NCBI GenBank assembly: GCA_036822055.1
Contig: DAISIK010000018.1
Span: forward strand, 1 to 50,700
Length of the DNA stretch: 50,700 nt
Origin: DAISIK01 sp036822055
GTDB taxonomy: Bacteria; Verrucomicrobiota; Verrucomicrobiia; Opitutales; Puniceicoccaceae
Direction of reading: 5' to 3'
Shown one piece after another: positions 7,038-15,317 of this stretch. Position numbers and translations under genes: made by a program. Positions within the stretch are counted from its first letter, which is position 1. The number at the start of each line of letters is the position of its first letter. The notes under the pieces were generated by a model. The model did no database searches, was not told the DNA's origin, and saw only the letters and a list, made by a program, of their open reading frames with translations.

Positions 7038-8443
7038 GGATCTTTTTTGGCGAATAGCCCCATCTGGGTGGGTGAGCCGACTTCGGGGTCATCGCTGCCG
7101 ACGGGAAGGAACTGCACGGAATAGCTATTGCTCTTAGCGACACGCTGCGCCCAGGACTGGAACTCTGCTCTGGTCCACTCAAAGCGGTGGTCTTGGTGTC
7201 TGAATTTCCCGGCGGGCAAGGTCTCGAACTTCACGTTATATTCGGCGTTGGGGGTGGTGACCAGGACGGTTGCTGGTCTGGCGAACTCAAAGATGGTGCG
7301 TTCGAGGGCAGCGAGGCGGGGCGGATCAAGGTGCTCGATCACCTCCACCAACGCGGCGGCATCGAACCCGTTCAAGCGATCATCCCGATAGATCACCGAT
7401 CCGTGCAGGAGGCGGATGCGCTGGCGCTGGAGTTCGGGCAGGCGTTCAAGCTTGAGGCGTTCCGATGCCATCTCCAAGGCGCGATGGGAGACATCCATGC
7501 CGACGATTTCGGTGAATTGCTTCTCTTTCATCAGCGAGCGCAGCAGGTTGCCTTCGCCGCAGCCGAGGTCGAGCACCCGCCGTGCTCCGCTGCCTTTCAA
7601 GGCGGCAAGGACGGTGCCCATGCGTTGTTCGTTCAGGCTGAGGCCTTTTTCGATGACCTCTTCCTCTGCATGGTGCGCGGCCTGCGTTTCGTCCGGAGAT
7701 TCCCCTTCATCGCCAATGAGCTGCTCCAGCGCAGAGGAGGTCAGGCGTTGTTGGAACTTGAGGTAGCGATTGACGATGGACTCCCTGAGCGGGTGCTGAG
7801 ATAGCCAGCCTTCCCCGCGACTGAGGAGTTTTTTCACTTCTTCTTCTCCCACCCAGTAGTGCTTGGCGTTGTCGAGAACCGGAATGAGGACATACAAATG
7901 CCTGAGCAGATCTCGAACCCGAAAGCTGCCGCGCAGGGTGACATCGAGACAGTTGCTAGCTCCCCAGTCTGGAAACTGCGGATCAAGCGGCTGACTTCGG
8001 GCTTCGACCGCATAGCCGAGGGGTTCAAAAAGCTGACGGAGCAATAATTCACCGCCCCGACAAGGCAGGGCCGGGAGATGAACGACAAAAGGGAAAACCG
8101 TCTCGACCAGCTCCGGTTTGTCCTTGCATCTCCCGTTCATGGCGGTTGCGAAAAGGTCGGCCAAAGCCACGCTGAGGAAGGATGATGCGACATAGCTCCG
8201 GTCATTGACGTATTGATCGAGAGAAAACCCCGGGCTGGAGGGTCCGCCCTTGCGCCTGACCAGTCCGACGGGATCGACGTCGAGCAGGATGGCGACCTTG
8301 CTGCGTTCCGGTTCATTTGCCGGATAAAACACGTGGGCCACCCCGAAGGACTGCGGAAAGCTCTGCAGTTTGTCGGGATGTTTGTGGAGCAGATAGCCAA
8401 GATCGCCCGCGTGGGGGTGTTCGGTTTCCAGAGTCAGCAACAT
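7034..8443 (-). CDS. hen1: 3'-terminal RNA ribose 2'-O-methyltransferase Hen1
   Basis: 469 residues from ATG 8443 (MLLTLETEHPHAGDLGYLLHK, the usual Hen1 start; an ATG 11 codons upstream is less likely). The N-terminal ~240 residues match the bacterial Hen1 domain that activates the Pnkp ligase. The C-terminal methyltransferase has the SAM loop VLDLGCGEGN (about 290-299) and the metal/active-site cluster EVIEHLDPPRL (from 367) plus HRFEW (His about 419). Hen1 methylates the 3'-terminal 2'-OH at a break before Pnkp seals it, protecting the repaired RNA from re-cleavage. It is first in the minus-strand RNA-repair unit. Confidence 0.93.
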   Translation of the reverse strand: MLLTLETEHPHAGDLGYLLHKHPDKLQSFPQSFGVAHVFYPANEPERSKVAILLDVDPVGLVRRKGGPSSPGFSLDQYVNDRSYVASSFLSVALADLFATAMNGRCKDKPELVETVFPFVVHLPALPCRGGELLLRQLFEPLGYAVEARSQPLDPQFPDWGASNCLDVTLRGSFRVRDLLRHLYVLIPVLDNAKHYWVGEEEVKKLLSRGEGWLSQHPLRESIVNRYLKFQQRLTSSALEQLIGDEGESPDETQAAHHAEEEVIEKGLSLNEQRMGTVLAALKGSGARRVLDLGCGEGNLLRSLMKEKQFTEIVGMDVSHRALEMASERLKLERLPELQRQRIRLLHGSVIYRDDRLNGFDAAALVEVIEHLDPPRLAALERTIFEFARPATVLVTTPNAEYNVKFETLPAGKFRHQDHRFEWTRAEFQSWAQRVAKSNSYSVQFLPVGSDDPEVGSPTQMGLFAKKDP

Positions 8444-8788
8444 GTTTTGGGAGTATCCGAAATGGTTGGGAAGCATTCGAGGTTAAAGCAGGAAGTTCAT
8501 GTTTGCGAACTTCTGCACATCTCGCTCAAGGTCAGCTACCGTAATCCCGAACGGTAAGTGGTCCGATTCCGAGGCGGTGGTGGCTATTTACCGCAGGTAG
8601 GAGCGAGAGGACCTCCTGCTCAAGTTTGATGTATCAAGCTGAGTTTCAATCGAGGTATGTTGGGGGTTCCTTCCCCCTGGATGCGGATTACTTAACGCCA
8701 GGCAGTCTCATTGCAGAGGTTCGGAGCCCTGGGGCGGGGGAGTGAAGTATCCAGAAGGAATATTTTCGGGGAAGTTGTGGGATTCCGC
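8444..8788. other. Intergenic region between hen1 and tRNA-Asp
   Basis: No gene is supported here. The part next to hen1 has two dyads: GAAGTTC/GAACTTC (8488-8516) and TACCGT/ACGGTA (8537-8556). A GGGGGTTCCTTCCCCC hairpin follows further right, near 8670. It probably holds the hen1 promoter and operators. Confidence 0.45.
8488..8516 (-). promoter_or_regulatory. Candidate operator upstream of hen1
   Basis: A near-perfect inverted repeat, GCAGGAAGTTC and GAACTTCTGC separated by 8 bases, centred about 60 bp before the hen1 ATG. A second dyad, TACCGT-8-ACGGTA, lies at 8537-8556. The positions suit a repressor or activator site for the RNA-repair unit. No regulator gene is adjacent. Confidence 0.35.
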
Positions 8789-8818
8789 TTGACCCCTATT
8801 GGGGAAGATCTGCATGAT
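8789..8818 (+). promoter_or_regulatory. Candidate promoter of tRNA-Asp
   Basis: TTGACC (8789-8794), 18 bases, then CATGAT (8813-8818), ending 13 bases before the mature tRNA 5' end. Confidence 0.45.
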
Positions 8819-8831
8819 TTCCGTTTCTGTT

Positions 8832-8908
<77 letters not shown>

Positions 8909-8916
8909 TTCCCGGC

Positions 8917-9861
8917 TTAGCTAGCGTAGCTTATGATGATGGCCAGCGTAGGAATGGCCAGAAGGGTGCTGATGAGGATGGTCCCTGAGGAGAGTGGTTC
9001 GTCCCCTTTGAATTGTTTGACCATAACGTTGGCGGCGGCTGCGGTTGGGCAGCCTGAAAGGATCAGAAGAACAAGGAGAGCTTCTCCCTGAATGCCGACA
9101 AGGGAGGCAATACCAATGGCAAAGAGGGGAGTGAGGACAACTTTGAGGAGGGCGGACAGGAGGGCGCTTTTGTAGCGCCCACCGAGGGAGACGAAGGCCA
9201 TGCTGGCGCCGACAGAGAGGAGGGCGGTCGGGGCGGCGATCTGCCCGACGAGACCGAGGGGAGCGGTCCATTGGGGGACCGAAGCGGTGGAGAGACCGCG
9301 GATGAGGAGGGCGGCAATCGAAGCGAGGATGAGGGGATTTTTCATGAGCTCCCAAAGGAGGGAGCGGGTAGTGAGGGGAGCGGAACCCTGGTGGCTGCCT
9401 GCGAGAAGGAGGACGGCGGCAAGGTTGTAGACGATCATGGCCGGGGCAAAGACAAAGATGGCCTGAGCGACGGCGCCTTCTGCTCCGCTGAGCTGTTGGC
9501 CGTGAAAACTAAGTTGGATGACGGGGATGCCAACGAAGGCGAGGTTTCCTCGAAAGGCTCCCTGAATGAAGGTACCGTACTGCCAGCGCTGGAGACCACG
9601 GAGGCGAGCGCCGGCAAACCCGGCCGAAATGGTGAGGAGGGTGGTAAGGGTTAGAGCGAGAATGAGGGGCCAGGTACCGCTGGGTAGCTGGGGAGCCCGA
9701 ATGATGCTATCGAGGATGAGGGCGGGTAGGCAGACGTAAAAGAGGAGGCGGTTGAGCTCGGTCCAGAACGTTGGCTGAAAATAGCCACTCCTGCCGAGGA
9801 GGAAGCCGATGGCGATGACGGCAAAAACGGGGTAGAGAATGGCCAGGGTAGAGAGCATCAA
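8917..9861 (-). CDS. AEC-family (auxin efflux carrier-like) permease
   Basis: 314 residues, almost entirely hydrophobic, with about ten predicted membrane segments in two repeats. The N-terminus (YPVFAVIAIGFLLGRSGYF) and the later NPLILASIAALLIRGL match the AEC transporter family, whose members export or import organic acids such as malonate or malate. The substrate cannot be read from sequence. It is the last gene of a minus-strand run with the sigma-54 regulator (48-bp gap) and the peptide-binding protein, which suggests, without proof, that the regulator controls it. Confidence 0.88.
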   Translation of the reverse strand: MMLSTLAILYPVFAVIAIGFLLGRSGYFQPTFWTELNRLLFYVCLPALILDSIIRAPQLPSGTWPLILALTLTTLLTISAGFAGARLRGLQRWQYGTFIQGAFRGNLAFVGIPVIQLSFHGQQLSGAEGAVAQAIFVFAPAMIVYNLAAVLLLAGSHQGSAPLTTRSLLWELMKNPLILASIAALLIRGLSTASVPQWTAPLGLVGQIAAPTALLSVGASMAFVSLGGRYKSALLSALLKVVLTPLFAIGIASLVGIQGEALLVLLILSGCPTAAAANVMVKQFKGDEPLSSGTILISTLLAIPTLAIIISYAS

Positions 9862-9909
9862 AAGCGCCAGGTTTCTCTGGAACGAGGGGAAGGGAAAGGT
9901 GCGCGGGGG

Positions 9910-11280
9910 CTAGCGATCGAGGTCGGGCCACTGGGCCAGTTTGCGGTGAAGGGTGCGGCGGCTGATGCCGAGCATCTCGGCGGCTCTTGTCTTGTTACCC
10001 CGCGATTTGACCAGGGCATTGCGGAGGAGGCGTTTTTCATTGTCCTCCACGGTGAGGGACTTGCCTTCGGGGGAGAGTGAGCCGCTGCCGAAGTCCTCAT
10101 CCTCCTCGGGGCCGAGGATGAAGCGGGGGTCGAGATCGTACTCGTCGACTTCGCCACCTTGTTTGAGGACGACGGTATTTTCAGCAAAGTTGCGGAGTTC
10201 GCGGATGTTGCCCGGCCAGGCGTAGTTGGAGAGGATGCGGATGGCGTTTGAGCTGAGCCGAGTGAGGGGAAATCCGTTTTCCCGGGAAAAGAGATTCAGG
10301 TAATGTTCAAGGAGGTGGGGGATGTCCTCCTTGCGCTCGCGGAGGGGGGGGAGGGGAAGTCTGACAACGTTGAGCCGGAAGAAGAGATCCTCCCGAAAGT
10401 CTCCCTTGCGGACCATTTTTTCGAGGTTGCGATTGGTGGCACAGACGAGCCGGACATCGACAGGGATTTCCTTGTTACTGCCGAGGCGTTCAAAGGAGCG
10501 AGACTCGAGGAAGCGGAGTAGTTTGACCTGAGTGGAGGAATCGATCTCGCCGATTTCGTCGAGGAAGAGGGTTCCTTTGTCGGCAGCTTCAAACCTGCCG
10601 ATCCGCTTTTCGGCGGCTCCTGTAAAGGCGCCTTTCTCGTGGCCAAAGAGCTCGCTCTCGAGGAGGTTGGAGGCGAGGGCGGCACAGTGAACGGCGATGA
10701 AGGGGTGGCGTGCTCGTGGGCTATTTTGGTGGATGGACTGGGCGATGAGCTCCTTGCCGGTTCCGGTTTCGCCCTCGATCAGGATGGTAGCTCTGGAGGG
10801 AGCGACAAGGCGGACCTTTTCGAGGATTTCCTCGAGCTTTGGGGAAGTGCCAATGATCTGGTTAAAGGTAAACTTCCGGTCGAGGCGTTCGTGCAGGTTT
10901 TGGTTCTCCGACTCGAGTTCACGAGAGCGGAGGGCACGCTGGACCATGATCTCGAGCTTCTCGAGATTGATGGGTTTGGTAATGAAGTCGTAGGCACCTC
11001 GCTTCATGGCTTCGACTGCGGTCTCCACGCTGCCGTAGGCCGTCATCATGATGCAGACGGGCGGGGGATTGAGCTGGAGGGTGCGGTCGATGACGGTCAT
11101 CCCGGACTTGCCGGCCATCTTCAGATCGGTGAGGACGAGGTCAAACTTTTCCACCTCGAAGAGGTTGAAGGCTTCTTTGGCGTCCTGGGCCGCATAAACG
11201 TCGTAGGTTTGCTCAAATACGGCACGGAGACCCTCGCGGGTGTGCTTTTCATCATCAACTATGAGAAGGGTTGCGGGCAT
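9910..11280 (-). CDS. NtrC-family sigma-54-dependent response regulator
   Basis: 456 residues. Receiver domain with phospho-acceptor Asp52 in VLTDLKMAG. AAA+ domain with Walker A GETGTGKE (170-177), the sigma-54 contact loop GAFTGA (217-222) and Walker B GTLFLDEIG (236-244). C-terminal Fis-type helix-turn-helix NKTRAAEMLGISRRTLHRKL. All parts needed for phosphorylation-dependent activation of sigma-54 promoters are present. No histidine kinase lies in the window. The start is 29 bp after the upstream peptide-binding protein gene, so the two are probably co-transcribed. Confidence 0.93.
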   Translation of the reverse strand: MPATLLIVDDEKHTREGLRAVFEQTYDVYAAQDAKEAFNLFEVEKFDLVLTDLKMAGKSGMTVIDRTLQLNPPPVCIMMTAYGSVETAVEAMKRGAYDFITKPINLEKLEIMVQRALRSRELESENQNLHERLDRKFTFNQIIGTSPKLEEILEKVRLVAPSRATILIEGETGTGKELIAQSIHQNSPRARHPFIAVHCAALASNLLESELFGHEKGAFTGAAEKRIGRFEAADKGTLFLDEIGEIDSSTQVKLLRFLESRSFERLGSNKEIPVDVRLVCATNRNLEKMVRKGDFREDLFFRLNVVRLPLPPLRERKEDIPHLLEHYLNLFSRENGFPLTRLSSNAIRILSNYAWPGNIRELRNFAENTVVLKQGGEVDEYDLDPRFILGPEEDEDFGSGSLSPEGKSLTVEDNEKRLLRNALVKSRGNKTRAAEMLGISRRTLHRKLAQWPDLDR

Positions 11281-11309
11281 GGACTGGGCAGGTTGAGGCG
11301 AGAAGACCC

Positions 11310-12932
11310 TCAGGGGCGGGTGGAGAGGTGAAGGGTACGCCAGGGGGGGATGTTCATGACGTTATCGAACCAACCTTGAAGGTCGGGTGAGAGGAGATAG
11401 GCACGGTTGTAGAAAAAAATAGGTATCAGAGGACTGGATTCAAGTAAGATGGACTCGGCTCGAGAGAGGGCGGCGGCGCGGGCCTCCGGGTCGTTGATCA
11501 GGGTAAAGCTCTCGGCGAGAGCTTGATCGTAATCGGGATTCTGCCAACCGCCGAAGTTTTGGGTGGAGTTTGAGGTAAAGAGGTCGAGGAAGGTGATGGG
11601 ATCGTGATAATCGCCGATCCAGCCGGAGCGAAGGATTTCGAAATCGCTTTCGCTGCGGCTCTTGAGGACGGCTTTCCAATCGCGATTGACCAGCTCGATG
11701 GTGATGCCGAGCTGATCTTTCCAATAAGTTTGGATGCGAGCGGCGATGGGGCGGTGGGTTTCGGAGGTGTTGAAAAGGTATTTGAGGACGGGGAAGCCCT
11801 GGCCTCCCGGAAAGCCCGCTTCGGCGAGCAGCTCCCGGGCGAGTTGGGGGTTGTAGTCGGGGCCCTCGGGTGGGTGGTAGTGATCGAAGACGGGCGGAGA
11901 AAGGTGGGTGGCAATCCGCTCACCCCTCATGCGAATGTCCCGAACGATGGAGCCGCGATCGATGGCGTGGGAGAGGGCCCGGCGGACGCGGGGATCGTTG
12001 AGGGGAGGGACGGTGGTGTTGAGGCTCAGGTAGTAGACGCCAAAGTCGGGAGATAGCTGGAGGGTGGGATCGTTTTTGGAAATCAGCCGGGGAATTCTTT
12101 CGCTCGGGAGATTGTTGGTCACGTGGAGGATCTGGTCGGCAAAGGCGCGCTCCTCGGTGTAAAAGTTGGCGATGGGGAAAAACTCGAGGGCTGGGGTCAG
12201 GGGCGCTGGCCCGGTGTGGTAGTGGGGATGGGCTTCCACCCTGATGACGTGGTTGGTAGTCCATTTGGTGAGCCGAAAGGGACCGTTGCCAACCAGGCGT
12301 CCGGCGCGGGTCCATTCCTGATTGGGGAGATTGACCGGTCCCCACTTTTGGATGACGTGCTCGGGCACGGGATACCAGGCGGTGTGTTGGATAAGCTCCA
12401 GGAAATAAGGGAGGGCCTTTTCGAGGGTGATTTCGAGAGTCTGCGGATCGATTGCCTTGACCCCGAGGGTGGAGGGATCGGTTGACTCTCCGGCGTGGTA
12501 GGCACGGGCGCCTTTAATGACGTGAAGATTGGAGGCGTAGGAGGCAGCGAGGGAGGGGGTGAGCATCCTGCGGAAGGAGAAAACAAAATCCTGGGCGGTG
12601 AGCTGGCGACCATCGGACCAGCTGGCCCGAGGATGGAGGTCAAAGGTCCAAACAGTGCCGTCGTCACTTACGGACCAAGACTGAGCGGCTGCCGGGAGCA
12701 CTTCGAGGGTTTTCGGATCGAGCCTGACGAGGCCTTCAAAGAGAGCGGCAAGGATGCGGGAAGCGGGGATGCCTGAAACGAGGTGGGGATCGAGACCCTG
12801 CGGCTCATCCCCGTTTCCAATGCGGACGGCCTGCGCCCCAAGGAGGCACGGGCAGAGGGTGCCGAGGCCAAGGATGACCAAAAGAGCCCAAAACCCTTGG
12901 GAGAACCGGGAAATCTTAGAAGCTGACTTCAA
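11310..12932 (-). CDS. Peptide ABC transporter substrate-binding protein (OppA-like)
   Basis: About 540 residues with an N-terminal signal peptide (FWALLVILGLGTLCPCLLGA) and the family-5 solute-binding fold: RIGNGDEPQGLDPHLVSG near the N-terminus, VWTFDLHPRASWSDGRQLTA, and ALSHAIDRGSIV further on. It captures oligopeptides in the periplasm. No permease or ATPase genes adjoin, so it either serves a transporter elsewhere or acts as a sensor. The start is uncertain: no ATG or GTG is available, and TTG at 12932 gives a normal signal peptide. A TTG at 12968 would abut the terminator of the preceding gene. Confidence 0.88.
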   Translation of the reverse strand: MKSASKISRFSQGFWALLVILGLGTLCPCLLGAQAVRIGNGDEPQGLDPHLVSGIPASRILAALFEGLVRLDPKTLEVLPAAAQSWSVSDDGTVWTFDLHPRASWSDGRQLTAQDFVFSFRRMLTPSLAASYASNLHVIKGARAYHAGESTDPSTLGVKAIDPQTLEITLEKALPYFLELIQHTAWYPVPEHVIQKWGPVNLPNQEWTRAGRLVGNGPFRLTKWTTNHVIRVEAHPHYHTGPAPLTPALEFFPIANFYTEERAFADQILHVTNNLPSERIPRLISKNDPTLQLSPDFGVYYLSLNTTVPPLNDPRVRRALSHAIDRGSIVRDIRMRGERIATHLSPPVFDHYHPPEGPDYNPQLARELLAEAGFPGGQGFPVLKYLFNTSETHRPIAARIQTYWKDQLGITIELVNRDWKAVLKSRSESDFEILRSGWIGDYHDPITFLDLFTSNSTQNFGGWQNPDYDQALAESFTLINDPEARAAALSRAESILLESSPLIPIFFYNRAYLLSPDLQGWFDNVMNIPPWRTLHLSTRP

Positions 12933-12968
12933 GCGATCAATTCTTTGGGAGGATTGATTGATCAGCAA

Positions 12969-13002
12969 AGAAAAAAGCCTGTTCGGATACTCCGAACAGG
13001 CT
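12969..13002 (-). terminator. Rho-independent terminator of yceI
   Basis: On the minus strand AGCCTGTTCGG, loop AGTAT, CCGAACAGGCT, then a run of T. The perfect 11-bp stem lies 33 bp after the yceI stop and ends the dus-yceI unit before the peptide-binding protein gene. Confidence 0.9.
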
Positions 13003-13034
13003 GTAGGCTGGAAAGATCGGTGGAGGAGGTGACT

Positions 13035-13661
13035 TCAGCCCTTGGCGGCGTAGCCAGCGATGGCGAGGGTGATTTCAATTTGCTCGGCCACCTTGTCGGT
13101 GTTTTGCCCGGGCTTGATCCCAAACTCGCTCCGGTTGATGGAAAAGGAGGAGCGGATGACGAGGAGGTCGCCCTGCATTTGGCCGTTGGTGCGGTCCGCC
13201 AGTTTACCGGGGAGGTAGGTGAGGGTCACCGGAACGCTGAGGTCCTTGGTGACTCCTTTAAGGGTGAAAGTGCCAATGGCAGTGGCAGTGGTGCGGGCTC
13301 CGTCGGTCTTGAGATCCTTGAGTTTGGTGGCTTCAAAGGTGATGGTGCCGTGAGTAGCAGTATCGAGCCATCCTGCGCTGTGGAGATGCTCCAGCATGGT
13401 ATTGTTAGGTACCTTGATGGTGGTTGCATCGACAACAATGGTTCCGGCGGTAGAACCGATGTTTTGGGGGTCGAAGGACACGGTCCCCGAGATCCCGTTG
13501 GAGGTGCCGCTAATGGCCTCGAGGGGCGCGTCGAGGTTGAAGGCGACGTTGTTTACGCCCTTTGGATCCTCGAAGTTAAAGGAAACCGCGGCACCGTGAG
13601 CGCTGACGGCTCCGAGCAGGATTCCTGCTGAGAGGAGGAGATGTGTGGTCTTAGTATTCAT
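13035..13661 (-). CDS. YceI-family periplasmic lipid-binding-like protein
   Basis: 208 residues. Signal peptide (HLLLSAGILLGAVSAHGA) followed by the YceI beta-barrel pattern: ISGTSNGISGTVSFDP, then LKTDGARTTATAIGTFTLKG and PVTLTYLPGK, ending in the IEITLAIAG strand. YceI proteins form a lipocalin-like barrel that binds long isoprenoid or lipid molecules in the periplasm. The ligand is unknown here. The start overlaps the stop of the upstream small membrane protein gene by 4 bases, so both are translationally coupled. A strong terminator follows. Confidence 0.9.
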   Translation of the reverse strand: MNTKTTHLLLSAGILLGAVSAHGAAVSFNFEDPKGVNNVAFNLDAPLEAISGTSNGISGTVSFDPQNIGSTAGTIVVDATTIKVPNNTMLEHLHSAGWLDTATHGTITFEATKLKDLKTDGARTTATAIGTFTLKGVTKDLSVPVTLTYLPGKLADRTNGQMQGDLLVIRSSFSINRSEFGIKPGQNTDKVAEQIEITLAIAGYAAKG

Positions 13662-13924
13662 AGGTTGTTTTTTCTTTTCTTGAACAAAACGATTCCGGAA
13701 AGGAGCAGGAGATCTCCAATTATGTTCCCTGCGACAACAATTTCAAGGCCCGCAACAAAACGCTCCTCGTACTCGGTGAATTCAATTTCAGTGATCGGAT
13801 CGACTTTCTGAATCGGGACACGGTTCTGGGACCAACCCATGTGAAAGCCTCCAGCCGCCCAGAAAAGGACCGAGCCAACGGAGAAGAAGAGGCCGGCGAT
13901 AATGAGAATTTTAGGTAGTGACAT
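13658..13924 (-). CDS. Small membrane protein, function unknown
   Basis: 88 residues with two membrane segments: residues 5-25 (ILIIAGLFFSVGSVLFWAAGG) and about 62-80 (EIVVAGNIIGDLLLLSGIVLF). Between them is an acidic loop with PITEIEFTEYEERF, and the tail is basic (KKRKNNL). No family is recognised. It starts 9 bp after dus and overlaps yceI by 4 bp. The tight coupling to yceI suggests a shared envelope role. Confidence 0.7.
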   Translation of the reverse strand: MSLPKILIIAGLFFSVGSVLFWAAGGFHMGWSQNRVPIQKVDPITEIEFTEYEERFVAGLEIVVAGNIIGDLLLLSGIVLFKKRKNNL

Positions 13925-13933
13925 GATGCGGGA

Positions 13934-15001
13934 TTAGGGACGGGAAAGATCGACTGCGCAAGCCTGAGTGGTTTCGAGTGGCGGGACGTATGGGTCGGCC
14001 GGATATTCCGTCTCAGGATAATTGGTGTCCCGCTCAATCCATCGACCGACCCGCGCGACGAGATCTTCGAGGGTGGTCGATTGCCGCAAGTCTTCCCGGA
14101 TGCGTTTGCTGTGGCGCATCCCTTTGGTGAGGGAGAGAAGCTTGCTAATCATCCAGCGAATAGAGTCTCCGTGCCGTTGGCCAGTCGGCCGCTGCTTGAG
14201 CTGGTAGGCATAGGCGAGGAGGGTTTCCCAGCGCTGTTGACTGGTGGGCGGTGGGGGAACTTCGCCGGTGGCGATAAACTGCTTCAGCTCCTGAAAGATC
14301 CACGGATAACCGAGGGCCGCCCTGCCGATCATGGCCCCGGCACAAGCGGATTCCCGGTGGAGAAAGCGGATGCGATCCCACCCTTCGACGCTTCCATTGG
14401 CGATGACGGGAATGGTCAGGGCGTCGGCCACCTGGCAGACGGTGGCGATATCGGCGTCTCCCTGATAACCTTGACGACGGGTGCGCCCGTGGACGGCGAG
14501 GGCCTCCATTCCGGCGTCCTGGAGAACCTTGCCAGCCTCCACGGCAACAATCGATCGGTGGTCCCACCCGATACGAATTTTGGCGGTGACCGGAAAGTTG
14601 GGGAGGGCCCGGCGAACGGCGCGGGCAATTTCGCCGAGTTTGGAGAGATCCTTGAGGAGGGAGGCTCCGGCCATTTGGCAGGTTACCTTTTCGGAAGGAC
14701 AGCCGAAGTTGAGGTCGAGGAAATCGGGGGAGCGCTGCTCGACAACCTTCTGGGCGGCGGCGGCCATCCGCTGCGGATCGGAGCCAAAGATTTGGATACC
14801 AACTGGGCGTTGGGTGTCCTCAAAGTCGAGGGTCTCCCAGACCTCGGGGCGTCCTTCGAGGAGGCTGTTGGCCATGACAAACTCCGTGACCATGACATCG
14901 GCGCCGAGAGCCTTACAGATTTCCCGGTATCCGGTGTCCGTGAAACCGGCCATCGGGGCGAGGTAGAGGGGAAAATTCCCTTGATCAAACCATGGTAACA
15001 T
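13934..15001 (-). CDS. dus: tRNA-dihydrouridine synthase (Dus family)
   Basis: 355 residues. An FMN-dependent TIM barrel that reduces uridines in tRNA D-loops. Seen: the N-terminal LAPMAGFTDTGYREICKALG, the catalytic cysteine loop LNFGCPSEKV (Cys101), KIRIGWDH, the HGRTRRQGYQGDAD phosphate-binding region and IANGSV. The C-terminal helical domain carries the basic tRNA-contacting stretch SLTKGMRHSKRIREDLRQ. Which uridine it modifies (DusA, B or C class) cannot be assigned safely. First gene of the dus-88aa-yceI unit, divergent from the helicase gene across 316 bp. Confidence 0.93.
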   Translation of the reverse strand: MLPWFDQGNFPLYLAPMAGFTDTGYREICKALGADVMVTEFVMANSLLEGRPEVWETLDFEDTQRPVGIQIFGSDPQRMAAAAQKVVEQRSPDFLDLNFGCPSEKVTCQMAGASLLKDLSKLGEIARAVRRALPNFPVTAKIRIGWDHRSIVAVEAGKVLQDAGMEALAVHGRTRRQGYQGDADIATVCQVADALTIPVIANGSVEGWDRIRFLHRESACAGAMIGRAALGYPWIFQELKQFIATGEVPPPPTSQQRWETLLAYAYQLKQRPTGQRHGDSIRWMISKLLSLTKGMRHSKRIREDLRQSTTLEDLVARVGRWIERDTNYPETEYPADPYVPPLETTQACAVDLSRP

Positions 15002-15317
15002 TTGGAGGAGGAGGCCAGATGACCCACTGGGGAGGGGTTGCGACGGTGAAAAGTTTATTGAAGGAAGTAAATGCTAGTTGGGTAGGCGGGTTGGTGAGAT
15101 GAAGGGTCGGTTGAATAGAGACGATCGGATTTCAATTGGGTGCAACCATGGTTGCCGGAGCATCTTTGCAGGAAAGGTTAAAGCGTTTTTGTGGTGAGGA
15201 AATTTGCGGAGCGTTCAATTGGTTTCGTGGTTCCCGCAATTGATCGCGACCGACCACGAGAAAATTGGTTGATGGGAGAGTTTGACCTGAAGAAATGGAG
15301 TGGAGAAGCTGTAATCT
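15002..15317. other. Divergent intergenic region with a palindrome
   Basis: 316 bases between dus and the helicase gene, with no supported gene. It contains the perfect 14-base palindrome GCAACCATGGTTGC (15142-15155), a plausible operator. No clear promoter hexamers were identified. Confidence 0.4.

Noticed and set aside
12945..13631. A 228-codon plus-strand frame opposite yceI
   Set aside because: It is antisense to yceI and starts in the terminator region. Its composition is typical of a shadow frame.
14081..14998. A 305-codon plus-strand frame opposite dus
   Set aside because: It is antisense to an unambiguous dihydrouridine synthase and has no motifs of its own.
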